A stretch of DNA of 64,000 bases from Bacteroidetes bacterium GWF2_43_63 (lineage in GTDB: Bacteria; Bacteroidota; Bacteroidia; Bacteroidales; DTU049). Made by a program: the position numbers and the translations under genes. The notes below the pieces were generated by a model. It was not told where the DNA came from, ran no database searches, and saw only the letters and a list, made by a program, of their open reading frames with translations. The stretch lies in the NCBI GenBank assembly GCA_001769275.1, contig MEOQ01000050.1, forward strand, positions 95,144-159,143. Direction: 5' to 3'. Shown piece by piece: positions 14,786-23,373 of this stretch. The first letter of the stretch is position 1, and each line of letters starts with the position of its first letter.

Positions 14786-16692
14786 GGCTTTGTAAGTCGG
14801 TTGCTTATGGTTCTGTTGTTGAATTGCTGAATAATTGCTTTCATCAGCTTCTGATTTGCGTCGGCCGTCAAAGGTTTATTGGTGCTTTCATCTGAACCTG
14901 AACACTGCCGGTATTCCGATTGTTTGTAGTTTGTTTCTCCGTCAAAACCGGACAATTGCAAACCGCGTGTCAGCATCTGATATACCATATCGTTCATCAT
15001 AATTACAAAACGTTCCGAAGTGGAATCAAAAACGCTGTTGCCGAAGGCAATAATGGTATCATTCAGATTCAAATAATCGGCTATGGATGGGAGAATGTCC
15101 GTTTGCTGGCAAAGCACATGGGATCTTCCTTTGAGCATGCTGTCACCCGGATGAAACCACATCATCGGGATGGAATGATTGGAAGGAACAGAAACATAAC
15201 AATCCGAATAAAGCTCGCTGGTATGATCGGCTGTAATTATAAAAAGTGTGTTTTTATACCAGCTGGTTTTCGATGCAGTCCCGAAAAATTTTCCAAGCGC
15301 ATAATCGGCATAAGCAATGGTTTCGAGAATTGGTTTTGGCCCAGTTGCAAATTTTCCTTTATGCTGAGTTGGAATAGTGTAAGGATGATGGGCTGACAGA
15401 GTAAAAACGCAGGTTGTAAAAGGTTCACGGAAAGTATTGCATTTGTCGGCCATAAATTGCAGAAATGGTTCATCAAAAATTCCCCAGCGGCCATCAAAAT
15501 CACTATCGGGACCAGTGTATTCATTTTTCCCAAAATACTGCGAGTAACCGGCAGCAGCGGCATACCCGTCAAAGTTCATGGTCCCGTTGAAGCCTCCATG
15601 AAAAAAGGCATTTTCGTATCCGGTACTGCCCAGCATACTGGCAATGCCTTCGATATCATTCCCTGAATACATCGACGTTACGAAAGGATTCCGCATTAAA
15701 GGCGGCAACCCGCTTATGATGGCCGGGATTCCGTCCAGACTGCGTTTGCCGTTGGCGTACATATTATCGAATACCAGACTGTGCTTGCTCAGAGAATCCA
15801 GGAACGGCGTATAGGATTTCATGCCGTCATTTAGAAATCCGCAGTGTTCGGCCGAAAGACTTTCAGAAATAATGAGAACAACATTAAAAGGCCTTGTAGT
15901 ATCTTTTTCTTTATAATAATAGTGAACCGGATCGAAATATTTTACCAATTCCTTGTCGGTAAACCAATCTTTTTTCTCCAGGTCAGATTTACCATAGGTT
16001 TTTATAATGGTGTAAGTGGAATTAACGACCAGCGGCGCATATTCAGGTCCGGCAACCCTCGACGCATGCATAATCCCAAGTGGGCGCATATCGAAGCTGC
16101 CACGGCCACCCAGGATCAACAGAGCGGTAAACAAAAGTGCAACAGGAAGCTGGTATTTATATTTCAATTTTATTTCTTTAATATTCCTGTCGAGAATGGT
16201 TCGACGCAATAAAAAGATGAATAAAACGAAGAGCAGGAGAAATATCAGAAACATATACCAGAAATCGAGCAGGAATCGAAGCGAAAGCCCGCCAATTTCA
16301 TTTTCCATGGTCCCTATGAAGGTGAAAACATCGAAAGTTGTTCTCTTCAAAGTGAAGCGAAAATAAATGACATCGATGATATTTGGCGCCAGCAAAATAA
16401 ACCCTGCCACGGCAAGAAGTGAGTAACGAATAGTTCGGAAAACTTTTTTATTTAGTACGCAAAATGGCACAAGCAGAAATGGAATGAATAGAAGGTGCAC
16501 CATGCAAAACGTGCTGAAATCGAATAACAGTCCTCCGGAAATGATTCTAAAAAATGTACCGGCAGAAGCTGGATGAAACAGCGGAGTATTGAATGCCCAG
16601 AGTAGGAGCCGCGTCAAAGTAATGAGCAGGATTGTGCCGGCAGCATATAAAAGATATCTGTAAAGCAGACGGAGTTGCGGACTCTGTTTCAT
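14782..16692 (-). CDS. LTA synthase-like sulfatase family membrane protein
   Basis: 636 residues with five N-terminal membrane segments (about 10-180) followed by an extracytoplasmic alkaline-phosphatase/sulfatase-fold domain. Family motifs are NVVLIISESLSAEHCGF (metal-binding Glu), NGKRSLDGIPAIISGLPPL (the catalytic residue in this family is usually a Thr; here Ser in KRSLDG), FHGGFNGTMNFDGY and ITADHTSELY (DH). Such enzymes transfer phosphoglycerol or phosphoethanolamine onto glycans or lipids. Gram-negative bacteria lack LTA, so the acceptor is unknown. It is translationally coupled to a lipid kinase. Confidence 0.88.
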   Translation of the reverse strand: MKQSPQLRLLYRYLLYAAGTILLITLTRLLLWAFNTPLFHPASAGTFFRIISGGLLFDFSTFCMVHLLFIPFLLVPFCVLNKKVFRTIRYSLLAVAGFILLAPNIIDVIYFRFTLKRTTFDVFTFIGTMENEIGGLSLRFLLDFWYMFLIFLLLFVLFIFLLRRTILDRNIKEIKLKYKYQLPVALLFTALLILGGRGSFDMRPLGIMHASRVAGPEYAPLVVNSTYTIIKTYGKSDLEKKDWFTDKELVKYFDPVHYYYKEKDTTRPFNVVLIISESLSAEHCGFLNDGMKSYTPFLDSLSKHSLVFDNMYANGKRSLDGIPAIISGLPPLMRNPFVTSMYSGNDIEGIASMLGSTGYENAFFHGGFNGTMNFDGYAAAAGYSQYFGKNEYTGPDSDFDGRWGIFDEPFLQFMADKCNTFREPFTTCVFTLSAHHPYTIPTQHKGKFATGPKPILETIAYADYALGKFFGTASKTSWYKNTLFIITADHTSELYSDCYVSVPSNHSIPMMWFHPGDSMLKGRSHVLCQQTDILPSIADYLNLNDTIIAFGNSVFDSTSERFVIMMNDMVYQMLTRGLQLSGFDGETNYKQSEYRQCSGSDESTNKPLTADANQKLMKAIIQQFNNRTISNRLTKP

Positions 16693-16702
16693 GGTTCAAA
16701 AA

Positions 16703-16739
16703 TAAATAAAAAAAAGAGACTGTCCGGGTGGACAGTCTC
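16703..16739 (-). terminator. Rho-independent terminator
   Basis: Perfect 10-base stem GAGACTGTCC / GGACAGTCTC followed by a T run on the minus strand. It ends the DUF5011-like lipoprotein gene just before the sulfatase gene begins. Confidence 0.9.
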
Positions 16740-16760
16740 CTGAATTTTTTCCGTAACAGA

Positions 16761-17450
16761 TTACTGTTTGGTGTAGGTTGAAGTCACATTGTCCATTTGG
16801 CTTGCACCGTAGTCAATAACATAGGTGAGGCTTGAAAGGGCTGCGATTGGGGTTGCACCAGCGGTAACTGTGAAAGCGCTGAGTGTTGAACCTGTGATGG
16901 TAGCGTTTGTAGCTGTGCCGTCACTGTCCCAGTCATAACTTTTTGTCTGGTTGAAAGTTACACCACTTCCGCTAACAGTTCCCTGAACCTGAAGGCCTGG
17001 GAAATAGCAGAAATCTCCAAAATAGATGTAGTTGTAGTTCACAGATGAACCGGTAACAACTTCTACGAAGTCATATGTACCAGCACCAGCGCCTGTAATA
17101 ACAGCGTGAACGTCGTATGAACCTGCGAGGCGGTTAGCCTGAACCGTTACAGTTCTGGTTTCGGTTGTGGTGTTGCCGGCTTCGTCAGAAACAGTGTAAA
17201 CTACTTCATAAATACCAACTTTGTTTATGTCGATATCATCGGTTATGGTAATTTGTGAAGTCAGATCACCGTCTTTGTCGTCATTGGCTGTTGCACCAGA
17301 CTCAGTGTAAGCGTCACCAAGGTCAAGAGTGATAGCTGCACTACCTGTGATGGTAATTGTTGGGTTTGTAATGTCATCTTCGGTACATGAAACACCGATA
17401 AATGCTACTGCAGCAATAGCAACTGCAAATCTTAAAAATGCTTTTTTCAT
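16761..17450 (-). CDS. Surface lipoprotein with DUF5011/HYR-like Ig domain
   Basis: 229 residues from MKKAFLRFAVAIAAVAF; the frame is open further upstream but has no signal peptide there. The lipobox FIGVSC lies at about 18-23. Residues 30-105 match the bacterial Ig-like DUF5011 repeat (ITLDLGDAYTESGATANDDKDGDLTSQI ... GIYEVVYTVSDEAGNTTTETRTVTV). The remaining 120 residues form a separate beta-rich domain of unknown role. It is probably anchored in the outer membrane and exposed at the surface. Confidence 0.85.
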   Translation of the reverse strand: MKKAFLRFAVAIAAVAFIGVSCTEDDITNPTITITGSAAITLDLGDAYTESGATANDDKDGDLTSQITITDDIDINKVGIYEVVYTVSDEAGNTTTETRTVTVQANRLAGSYDVHAVITGAGAGTYDFVEVVTGSSVNYNYIYFGDFCYFPGLQVQGTVSGSGVTFNQTKSYDWDSDGTATNATITGSTLSAFTVTAGATPIAALSSLTYVIDYGASQMDNVTSTYTKQ

Positions 17451-17473
17451 AGTTTTCGACTTTATTTGTTTGA

Positions 17474-17481
17474 CAAATGTA
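17474..17481 (-). promoter_or_regulatory. TAnnTTTG box, DUF5011 lipoprotein
   Basis: TACATTTG on the minus strand, 23 bases before the ATG, in a compact 101-bp divergent spacer. Confidence 0.5.
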
Positions 17482-17513
17482 CAAAAAAAATGATACAATA
17501 ATAAAAAAAGTAT

Positions 17514-17521
17514 TACTTTTG
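17514..17521 (+). promoter_or_regulatory. TAnnTTTG box, lipoprotein pair
   Basis: TACTTTTG, 30 bases before the ATG at 17552. Confidence 0.5.
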
Positions 17522-17551
17522 TGCCGTTAAACCAAACAAAACCAAAGAAGA

Positions 17552-17770
17552 ATGAAAAACTTATTCGCAATTGTAGGCCTCGTTGGCATGTTTGCTCTTG
17601 TATCATGCGGTGGCGCAAAAAAAGATGATGACAAAGCAAAACTTGATTCATTGAAAAAAGACAGCATCATGAAAGACAGCCTGATGAAAGACAGCATCAC
17701 AAAAGCTGAAGAAATGGCTGCTATGGATTCACTGAAAGCTGATTCAGCAAAAGCTGAAGAGAAGAAGTAA
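17552..17770 (+). CDS. Small lipoprotein with KDS repeats (paralog 1)
   Basis: 72 residues. The signal MKNLFAIVGLVGMFALVSC ends in a lipobox, so the mature protein is only about 53 residues. That part is almost entirely Lys, Asp, Ser and Met in a repeated (M/L)KDS(I/L) pattern, probably a long charged helix. It is followed 33 bases later by a paralog with an almost identical signal sequence. Its size and composition recall Lpp-like spacer lipoproteins, but I have no evidence for that role. Confidence 0.7.
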   Translation: MKNLFAIVGLVGMFALVSCGGAKKDDDKAKLDSLKKDSIMKDSLMKDSITKAEEMAAMDSLKADSAKAEEKK

Positions 17771-17803
17771 TTGTTTGATAATTATCAACTAAACCAAAAA
17801 AAC

Positions 17804-18124
17804 ATGAAAAATCTGTTTGTAATCGCAGCTCTGGCTGGTATGTTCGCGCTGGTTTCTTGCGGTGGTAGCAAGAAAGATGATGAAAAAGCAAAGCAGGATT
17901 CAATCCGCAAAGCTGATTCACTTGCAAAAGTTGCTGAAGATAGCATCAAAAAAGTTGAAGAACTTGAGCAGGCTCGTCTTGATTCAATTGCAAAAGCAAA
18001 AGAAGACAGCATTGCTAACGCTTCTAAAGGCACTTATAAGCCAAAAACCAACACCACAACGGTGTCAACTAACACCACAACAATCACCACAAACACCACT
18101 AAACCGGTTCGTGGAGGTCGTTAA
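17804..18124 (+). CDS. Small lipoprotein with KADS repeats and Thr-rich tail (paralog 2)
   Basis: 106 residues from MKNLFVIAALAGMFALVSC, sharing its signal sequence and CGG(A/S)KKDD start with the preceding gene, which indicates a tandem duplication. The middle is a charged helix with DSI/DSL every 7-8 residues. The tail (about residues 70-102) is a Thr/Asn-rich low-complexity stretch (TTTVSTNTTTITTNTT). The ORF ends just before a terminator, so the two genes form an operon. Confidence 0.72.
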   Translation: MKNLFVIAALAGMFALVSCGGSKKDDEKAKQDSIRKADSLAKVAEDSIKKVEELEQARLDSIAKAKEDSIANASKGTYKPKTNTTTVSTNTTTITTNTTKPVRGGR

Positions 18125-18147
18125 GAGTTAGCGATTCAAGATTTAAG

Positions 18148-18178
18148 AAAAGGTCATTCGTTCTCGAATGACCTTTTT
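18148..18178 (+). terminator. Rho-independent terminator
   Basis: A long perfect stem AAAAGGTCATTCG / CGAATGACCTTTT with a TTCT loop and T run, ending the lipoprotein pair. Confidence 0.9.
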
Positions 18179-18276
18179 CGTTATATACAGTTTTTCAAAC
18201 TGCTGCCGTTTGGTTTCTGTCTCGGATTACTTCCCGATTGTCATCGGGACAGCGACAGGCCAGGTTTATAATCCTG

Positions 18277-18573
18277 GGCTGTCTCAAAATAGCGGTTGGT
18301 TACGACATTCCACCGTTCCGGTCGGTGATATGGAATTCTTCTTTGCTTTTGAACCGGAACATGGAACCGTCGTAACAATTGCAAAAACAACGGTTCCATG
18401 ACCTTCAGCTCCGCAACTCTCCTAGTCGGGCAAACCTTCGTCGCATCCGACGATGGAATGTTGTTTTTGCCGTGAAGTTTGAATTTTGAAACAGCCCGAG
18501 ATACCGTTCATTTCCTATGTCGCTTGAGGGAGTGAAATGTTGTTTTTGCAGCTGATTTCTTTGTGAGACAGCC
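18277..18573. repeat. Nested palindromic repeat element, copy A
   Basis: It starts GGCTGTCTCAAAA (18277-18289). Its inverse appears as TTTTGAAACAGCC (18484-18496) and again as TTGTGAGACAGCC (18561-18573). Inside, CATGGAACCGT (18360-18370) pairs exactly with ACGGTTCCATG (18390-18400), and an ACGACATTCCACCGTT block is present. A shorter relative sits at 61197-61387. It fills most of the 492-bp convergent spacer. No ORF in it is credible. Confidence 0.7.
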
Positions 18574-18616
18574 TCTTTTGAAAATCGGGTACCATACAAA
18601 GGAGAAAGACTGCAAC

Positions 18617-19276
18617 TTAATTTTCCAGCGGATTCTCGCAGTAATCCATCAGAATAATGTAAACACCCATCATTTCTTTATAAACATCAAAAGGATAGAT
18701 GCAGATTCCAGGTCTCTTCAATGCTGTCTGCCTGCGTTGTTTCAGACTATATAAACTTGAGTTGAATGTAGGTATGACAGTGATTTGCTGAGCAAGTTGA
18801 GCCCGACGCTTGTAGTATGCATTTATTTTTTCTTTTTCAGCCTTTGTTTTACCGGTATAAACACGGTTCGAACGTGTACTCTTTTCTGCATCGTACAGAT
18901 GAGATACGCCCATTTGTTGCGGTAAACTCCCAAGCATCATATTCAAACTATCATTGGATTCTCTTATCCAGAACAGTCGCTCAGATTCCCATTTATCTTC
19001 ATATAAAAAATGGATCATAGCTGTTTCAGTTCTTGGAAAAGCAGCAAGACTATCGGGACTGAAATTACTGCACTCAGATTCAATATGAGCGTATTTATCA
19101 ATCCTGTAAACAGTTATGCTGGTATCGTCAATATTCATGGTCCAGCCCTTGGGCAAATGATGATATATCTTATACAAAATGGTATCGGAAGCCAGAACTT
19201 CCTGAAGTTTTTCCTGCTGAGCTGACACAGCAATGGTAAGCAGGAAGGCAGCAAAGATTGCGGATAATGTTTTCAT
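18617..19276 (-). CDS. Secreted hypothetical protein
   Basis: 219 residues with a signal peptide (MKTLSAIFAAFLLTIAVSAQQ), so exported to the periplasm or beyond. No known domain is recognised. The C-terminal half has a KAEKEKINAYYKRRAQLAQQI helix and an aromatic end (CIYPFDVYKEMMGVYIILMDYCENP). It lies downstream of dnaN but behind a likely terminator, so it probably has its own promoter. Confidence 0.65.
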   Translation of the reverse strand: MKTLSAIFAAFLLTIAVSAQQEKLQEVLASDTILYKIYHHLPKGWTMNIDDTSITVYRIDKYAHIESECSNFSPDSLAAFPRTETAMIHFLYEDKWESERLFWIRESNDSLNMMLGSLPQQMGVSHLYDAEKSTRSNRVYTGKTKAEKEKINAYYKRRAQLAQQITVIPTFNSSLYSLKQRRQTALKRPGICIYPFDVYKEMMGVYIILMDYCENPLEN

Positions 19277-19312
19277 GTGTTTGCGTTTACTAAAAACTAT
19301 GCCGTAGCGAAA

Positions 19313-19349
19313 TTAAAAAAAAATGCCATCCATTTGGGGGATGACATTT
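19313..19349 (-). terminator. Terminator after dnaN
   Basis: On the minus strand AAATGTCATCC pairs with GGATGGCATTT (one mismatch), followed by a T run, 18 bases after the dnaN stop. Confidence 0.75.
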
Positions 19350-19367
19350 AAAAAATACGATGAATTT

Positions 19368-20492
19368 TTATGCGTTGAGCATGATAGGCATAATGAGCAT
19401 AAGGATGTCTTCCTCAGCCGAATTGGTTTCTTCAGGAATAAGCAGAGCGGCTCTGGTAGGCGAAGACAAAGTCATTGTAATGTTTTCACAAGCCAGAGTC
19501 TGTAATGTTTCGAGGAAGAATTTTGAATTGAAGCCGATTTCAATGTCAGCTCCATCATAGATGCAGTTCAGACGCTCTTTTGCTTCGTTTGAGTAGTCGA
19601 TGTCTTCAGCTGAAATATTGAGTTCCTGCCCTTTGACGTCGAAGCGAACCTGATGGGAGGCCTGATTGGCAAAAATAGCCACACGCTTCAGAGTGCTGAT
19701 GAGCGAATTACGGTTGATAACCAGTTTGTAGTTGTTGTCTTTTGGAATGACGCCTTCATAAGCCGGATACTTGCCATCGAGCAGACGACAAACAATCTGA
19801 TAGTTTTCGAAACGGAACGAAACATTGGTATTATTGAACTCAACACCAACATTGCAGTCGAAACCACTGAGCAGGTTTCGGAGCAGGTTCAGCGGTTTTT
19901 TGTGAACGATAAATGAATGAGCTTCGTCCGATTTAATATCATTGCGGCGGAAACGAACCAGTTTGTGAGCATCAGTAGCCACAAAATTGGTGTAGTCCGG
20001 AGTAATCTCGAAAAATACACCCATCAGCTGCGGGCGGATCTCGTCGTTTCCACATGCGAAAATGGTGCTGCTGACGGCATTCTGAAGTACAATGCTGCTC
20101 ATTGAAATGGATTTCGCATTTTCAATAGCTGCAATAGTTGGGTAATTTTCAGGATTGTAGCCGGCCAGTCTGTAAACGCCTTCCCCTGCATTGATTTCAA
20201 CGGCAAAGGTTTCTTCGTTTACATTGATGGTAATAGGAATATTCGGAAAAGTTTTGAGCGTTTCCAGCAGTACGCGCGGTGGAATTGCAACGGCACCTTT
20301 ACCACTGATTTTCTCAGGGCTCAATTCAACCACAGCTCTGGTCTCGTTGTCCGTGGCAGTCACCAGGAGTTTGGATCCGTCGGTACTGAACAGAAAATTC
20401 TCAATGATAGGAACCAGACTGTTGCTGGAAAGCAGACCACTTACATTTTGCAGTCCTTTGAGGAGAATATTGCTTGAAATAATGAAATTCAT
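19368..20492 (-). CDS. dnaN: DNA polymerase III subunit beta (sliding clamp)
   Basis: 374 residues, the usual length, with three clamp domains. The start MNFIISSNILLKGLQNVSGLL, the FLFSTDGSKLLVTATDNE segment, KTFPN, and the C-terminal MLIMPIMLNA ending (the (M/L)-P-(M/V/I)-R/M-L type peptide-binding edge) are typical. The clamp encircles DNA and tethers the replicative polymerase. No dnaA or recF is adjacent, which is common in Bacteroidota. It is expressed from a TAnnTTTG box. Confidence 0.95.
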   Translation of the reverse strand: MNFIISSNILLKGLQNVSGLLSSNSLVPIIENFLFSTDGSKLLVTATDNETRAVVELSPEKISGKGAVAIPPRVLLETLKTFPNIPITINVNEETFAVEINAGEGVYRLAGYNPENYPTIAAIENAKSISMSSIVLQNAVSSTIFACGNDEIRPQLMGVFFEITPDYTNFVATDAHKLVRFRRNDIKSDEAHSFIVHKKPLNLLRNLLSGFDCNVGVEFNNTNVSFRFENYQIVCRLLDGKYPAYEGVIPKDNNYKLVINRNSLISTLKRVAIFANQASHQVRFDVKGQELNISAEDIDYSNEAKERLNCIYDGADIEIGFNSKFFLETLQTLACENITMTLSSPTRAALLIPEETNSAEEDILMLIMPIMLNA

Positions 20493-20516
20493 AGCAGTTT
20501 ATTATTATTGTTCGTG

Positions 20517-20524
20517 CAAAATTA
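20517..20524 (-). promoter_or_regulatory. TAnnTTTG box, dnaN
   Basis: TAATTTTG on the minus strand, 24 bases before the ATG. Confidence 0.5.
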
Positions 20525-20555
20525 ATGAATTTAACGGATAATAGAAACCGTTTTT

Positions 20556-21656
20556 TTACAAAAGTGTGTCGAATTTGTCAATTTTCACTGGTTGCGTATT
20601 ATCGGAAGGGGCAAATTCGCTTGCATAGCGCATCAGGGAACCAAAAACAAAATACTGAGCCATCACAAGGTCCTTTCCGTTAACCACGCCATACAGTCGC
20701 TCCGGGTCAAATTCGATGGGATCGCCGGTTAAATTGATACTGCCTTCAGGCAATTTTATCCGATACAAAGTGATGCTATTGGTTTCATTTTTTCTATCAG
20801 TAACCGAAATAATACAGAATGGGGTTGATTTGCGAATTGAATCCTGTTTTTCGATAGGAAGTTTGTTAAGAAACTCCTCAAATCGTGCATCTGTAAAGGC
20901 ATTCAGGTAATTGATCACTTTAACCGTGTCAATATTTTTTAGTTTTCCAACTACTTCGTTTGTAACGGAAAAGTTCGAATTATCAGGATTGAGCAGCTCG
21001 AATGATCGGTCGGCATATTTCGGATAAGTGACACTGACCTTGGCAATGCTCGCCAGCGTGTAGCGAAAAACCTTATGATCGCGCCAGTCATATTCACGGG
21101 GCGAATATCTGGGTTCAAGAAACCCGCGAAAACCCGGAATATGCATGATAAAGGGCATTTCAGCATCTTCCATCATCATATAGGTTCCCGTATTATCCAT
21201 CGTCGCAGAGCCGACATAATAAGTGCGGATACATTTTTCATAAGGGAAAAGCCTGATCCCCATCAAATCTATCCGATAAACAGTAGCGTACACTTCAACT
21301 TTTGTAGAAAATCCTGCAAGCTGCTTGAAAACCATGTCATATTGGGTCTTCGGAACAGGGTTGCGGACGGTTACGTACATAAGCGTGTAAAGCAATTCTT
21401 CCATCATTTCGGGCTGTACCGAATATTTCTTATTGAGCATCCATCCGTTGCTGTCGGTACGCTCGAGAAGAACGGAATTTTTTCTTTTATCTGCCAGGAA
21501 AACTCTTGTCACGGTTGCCGTATCCGAAATGGCAAAGTTTTTCTCACCGGGATTCAGGGTTGTGCTTGAACGATTGGTAAGGAAAACGGTGAGGAATAGC
21601 GCCAACACGAGCAACAAGGGGATCCAGAAATACCATTTTTTCAGCCATTTTTTCAT
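20556..21656 (-). CDS. DUF4340 domain protein of the gliding ABC operon
   Basis: 366 residues with one N-terminal membrane anchor (about 9-28) and a large extracytoplasmic part. Segments such as DTATVTRVFLADKRKNSVLLERT..GWMLNKKYSVQPEMMEELLYTLMYVTVRNPVP match DUF4340, which often follows gldG-like genes and is thought to belong to the same ABC-type complex. Its ATG overlaps the gldG stop (ATGA). The function is unknown; the location suggests an accessory subunit. Confidence 0.8.
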   Translation of the reverse strand: MKKWLKKWYFWIPLLLVLALFLTVFLTNRSSTTLNPGEKNFAISDTATVTRVFLADKRKNSVLLERTDSNGWMLNKKYSVQPEMMEELLYTLMYVTVRNPVPKTQYDMVFKQLAGFSTKVEVYATVYRIDLMGIRLFPYEKCIRTYYVGSATMDNTGTYMMMEDAEMPFIMHIPGFRGFLEPRYSPREYDWRDHKVFRYTLASIAKVSVTYPKYADRSFELLNPDNSNFSVTNEVVGKLKNIDTVKVINYLNAFTDARFEEFLNKLPIEKQDSIRKSTPFCIISVTDRKNETNSITLYRIKLPEGSINLTGDPIEFDPERLYGVVNGKDLVMAQYFVFGSLMRYASEFAPSDNTQPVKIDKFDTLL

Positions 21657-23368
21657 AAGCCTTTTCTGAGTTTAATTTTACGAAAAATCATCAAAACAAG
21701 TCCGATTGCTACAATAATAAGTACCGGCCCAAGCACGTTCGACCATTGGATGTAGGCTTTGTTTGAAGCTATTCTGGATTTATCAAGCAACCGGATCTTC
21801 AGTTCGCGTGAACGAATTTCAAGCAGGTTTGATTCATCTGTAAGATAATTCACACAGTTTAAGAGGAAGTCTTTATTGCCGTAGTTTATTCCCGTGAAAC
21901 GGTCATAGCCAAGCGGATAAGTATAGTTCTGTCCGTTGCGGTAAACAAATTGATTGTTGATGATATCGCCATCGGAAATCACAATCATTTTTGAAGGCTT
22001 ACCCGTTTCAGAGAAACCAATTTCTTTATCCTCGGCAATTTCAGGTGGAATGCGGTTTGTGAAGACGCTGTTGAAATTTCCTTCAAGCAGAACTGCAACC
22101 GGAATTTTTGGTTTATTGAAAAATTCACGTCCCGGCGTTTCGGTAAGCATTCGCAAACTGATCACAGCAGGAGTATTCATTATTCTACTGTACTCCGAAG
22201 TTGAAAGCAATATGGTCTTCTTTACGCCGCCCGTACCCACGGTATCGATTCCTGAAACAAATTCAAAGCGAATGGCATTCAGGTTTTTCACAATCGGATG
22301 TCCTTCCGAATTGGAGACACTTGGAAAATAGAACCAATTGAAATATTCAAACTGAGGCTGATCGCCGATTTGACCGGTTTTTACTGGAATCGGGCAACTG
22401 TTCATGTCGAGCAGGAGATTGTTGTTGATCCGGACCCCATATTTAAAGAGCATGTCCTCCAGGTTGATCTCATTGGCAATGGCTACCGTTTCCGAGCTTG
22501 ACTGCAGCGAATCCATATTGGTTGCGGTGCCGTCAACAAGCCACAACACGCGACCACCGTCCATGATGAACTGGTCAATTACGAATTTATCTTTTTCATC
22601 AAAAACAGAATCAGGGCCCGCAATAATGATGGTTTTGAAATTATCAAGCGATTTCAGCTGCTGATTTATTGTTACCCGCTGAACTTTGTAGTAATCGGAC
22701 AAACTGCGGGTAATATCTTCGGTCATCATGGCACTGGATTCTCCATGACCGTCGATAAAGGCAATGTTGGGTTTCTCTCGCACAAACAACCGGCGAACTG
22801 CATCTATCAGATTGAATTCGAGCGATTCGAGCGATTCATTAATCAGTACTTCCTTATCGGTTTGCTGGCCTGTTTGAATAAAATTAACGGGTGTTTCGCT
22901 GGTTTTATAAGAGACTAAAGCACAAGGCCAGATGATCCGCTGTTCGCTCGAAGAGTTGTTTTGCTGACGATCAACTGCAGGCTGAAGGCCTTTTTCGACA
23001 AGCTCGTTGTAATAATCATTGAGCGTGCGTTTATCTTTACCTTCAGCAGGATCAATAAATTCATATTGAATATTGGCTTTGTTGTAAGCCCTGAAATCAT
23101 CGAGGGTTTCGCGGATCGAATTGCGCAATTTAGTGTACGATGCCGGCAGTTCTCCATCCAGGTAAATCCGGAAATATACGATGTCATCTACTTTTCGCAG
23201 CAGATCGATGGTGTTGTCGGAAAGGGTGTAACGCTTTTCCTGTGTGAGGTCCAGGCGAAAGAAGCCCAGTGTACCGGCCAGATTGAGGACTATTAGAATT
23301 GCAATTCCAGCAAAAAGCCGGATCAGGCTTCTCTTTCTGTTTGTCCCGTGATTCGTTTTCTTTTCCAT
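21653..23368 (-). CDS. gldG: Gliding motility-associated ABC transporter component GldG
   Basis: 571 residues from MEKKTNHGTN; an in-frame ATG four codons earlier overlaps gldF. It has one N-terminal (about 20-40) and one C-terminal (about 540-560) membrane segment around an ABC-2-associated domain with TLSDNTIDLLRKVDDIVYFRIYLDGELPA and the FIDGHGESS motif typical of GldG/Gtf-like proteins. With GldF it forms part of a putative ABC transporter needed for gliding in Flavobacterium. Many non-gliding Bacteroidota keep both genes, so motility cannot be concluded. Confidence 0.9.
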   Translation of the reverse strand: MEKKTNHGTNRKRSLIRLFAGIAILIVLNLAGTLGFFRLDLTQEKRYTLSDNTIDLLRKVDDIVYFRIYLDGELPASYTKLRNSIRETLDDFRAYNKANIQYEFIDPAEGKDKRTLNDYYNELVEKGLQPAVDRQQNNSSSEQRIIWPCALVSYKTSETPVNFIQTGQQTDKEVLINESLESLEFNLIDAVRRLFVREKPNIAFIDGHGESSAMMTEDITRSLSDYYKVQRVTINQQLKSLDNFKTIIIAGPDSVFDEKDKFVIDQFIMDGGRVLWLVDGTATNMDSLQSSSETVAIANEINLEDMLFKYGVRINNNLLLDMNSCPIPVKTGQIGDQPQFEYFNWFYFPSVSNSEGHPIVKNLNAIRFEFVSGIDTVGTGGVKKTILLSTSEYSRIMNTPAVISLRMLTETPGREFFNKPKIPVAVLLEGNFNSVFTNRIPPEIAEDKEIGFSETGKPSKMIVISDGDIINNQFVYRNGQNYTYPLGYDRFTGINYGNKDFLLNCVNYLTDESNLLEIRSRELKIRLLDKSRIASNKAYIQWSNVLGPVLIIVAIGLVLMIFRKIKLRKGL

Positions 23369-23373
23369 ACTTC

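Noticed and set aside
20552..20568. Fourth palindrome copy (TTTTTTACAAAAGTGTG)
   Set aside because: It matches only one arm, has no partner within 30 bases, and covers the stop region of the DUF4340 gene.
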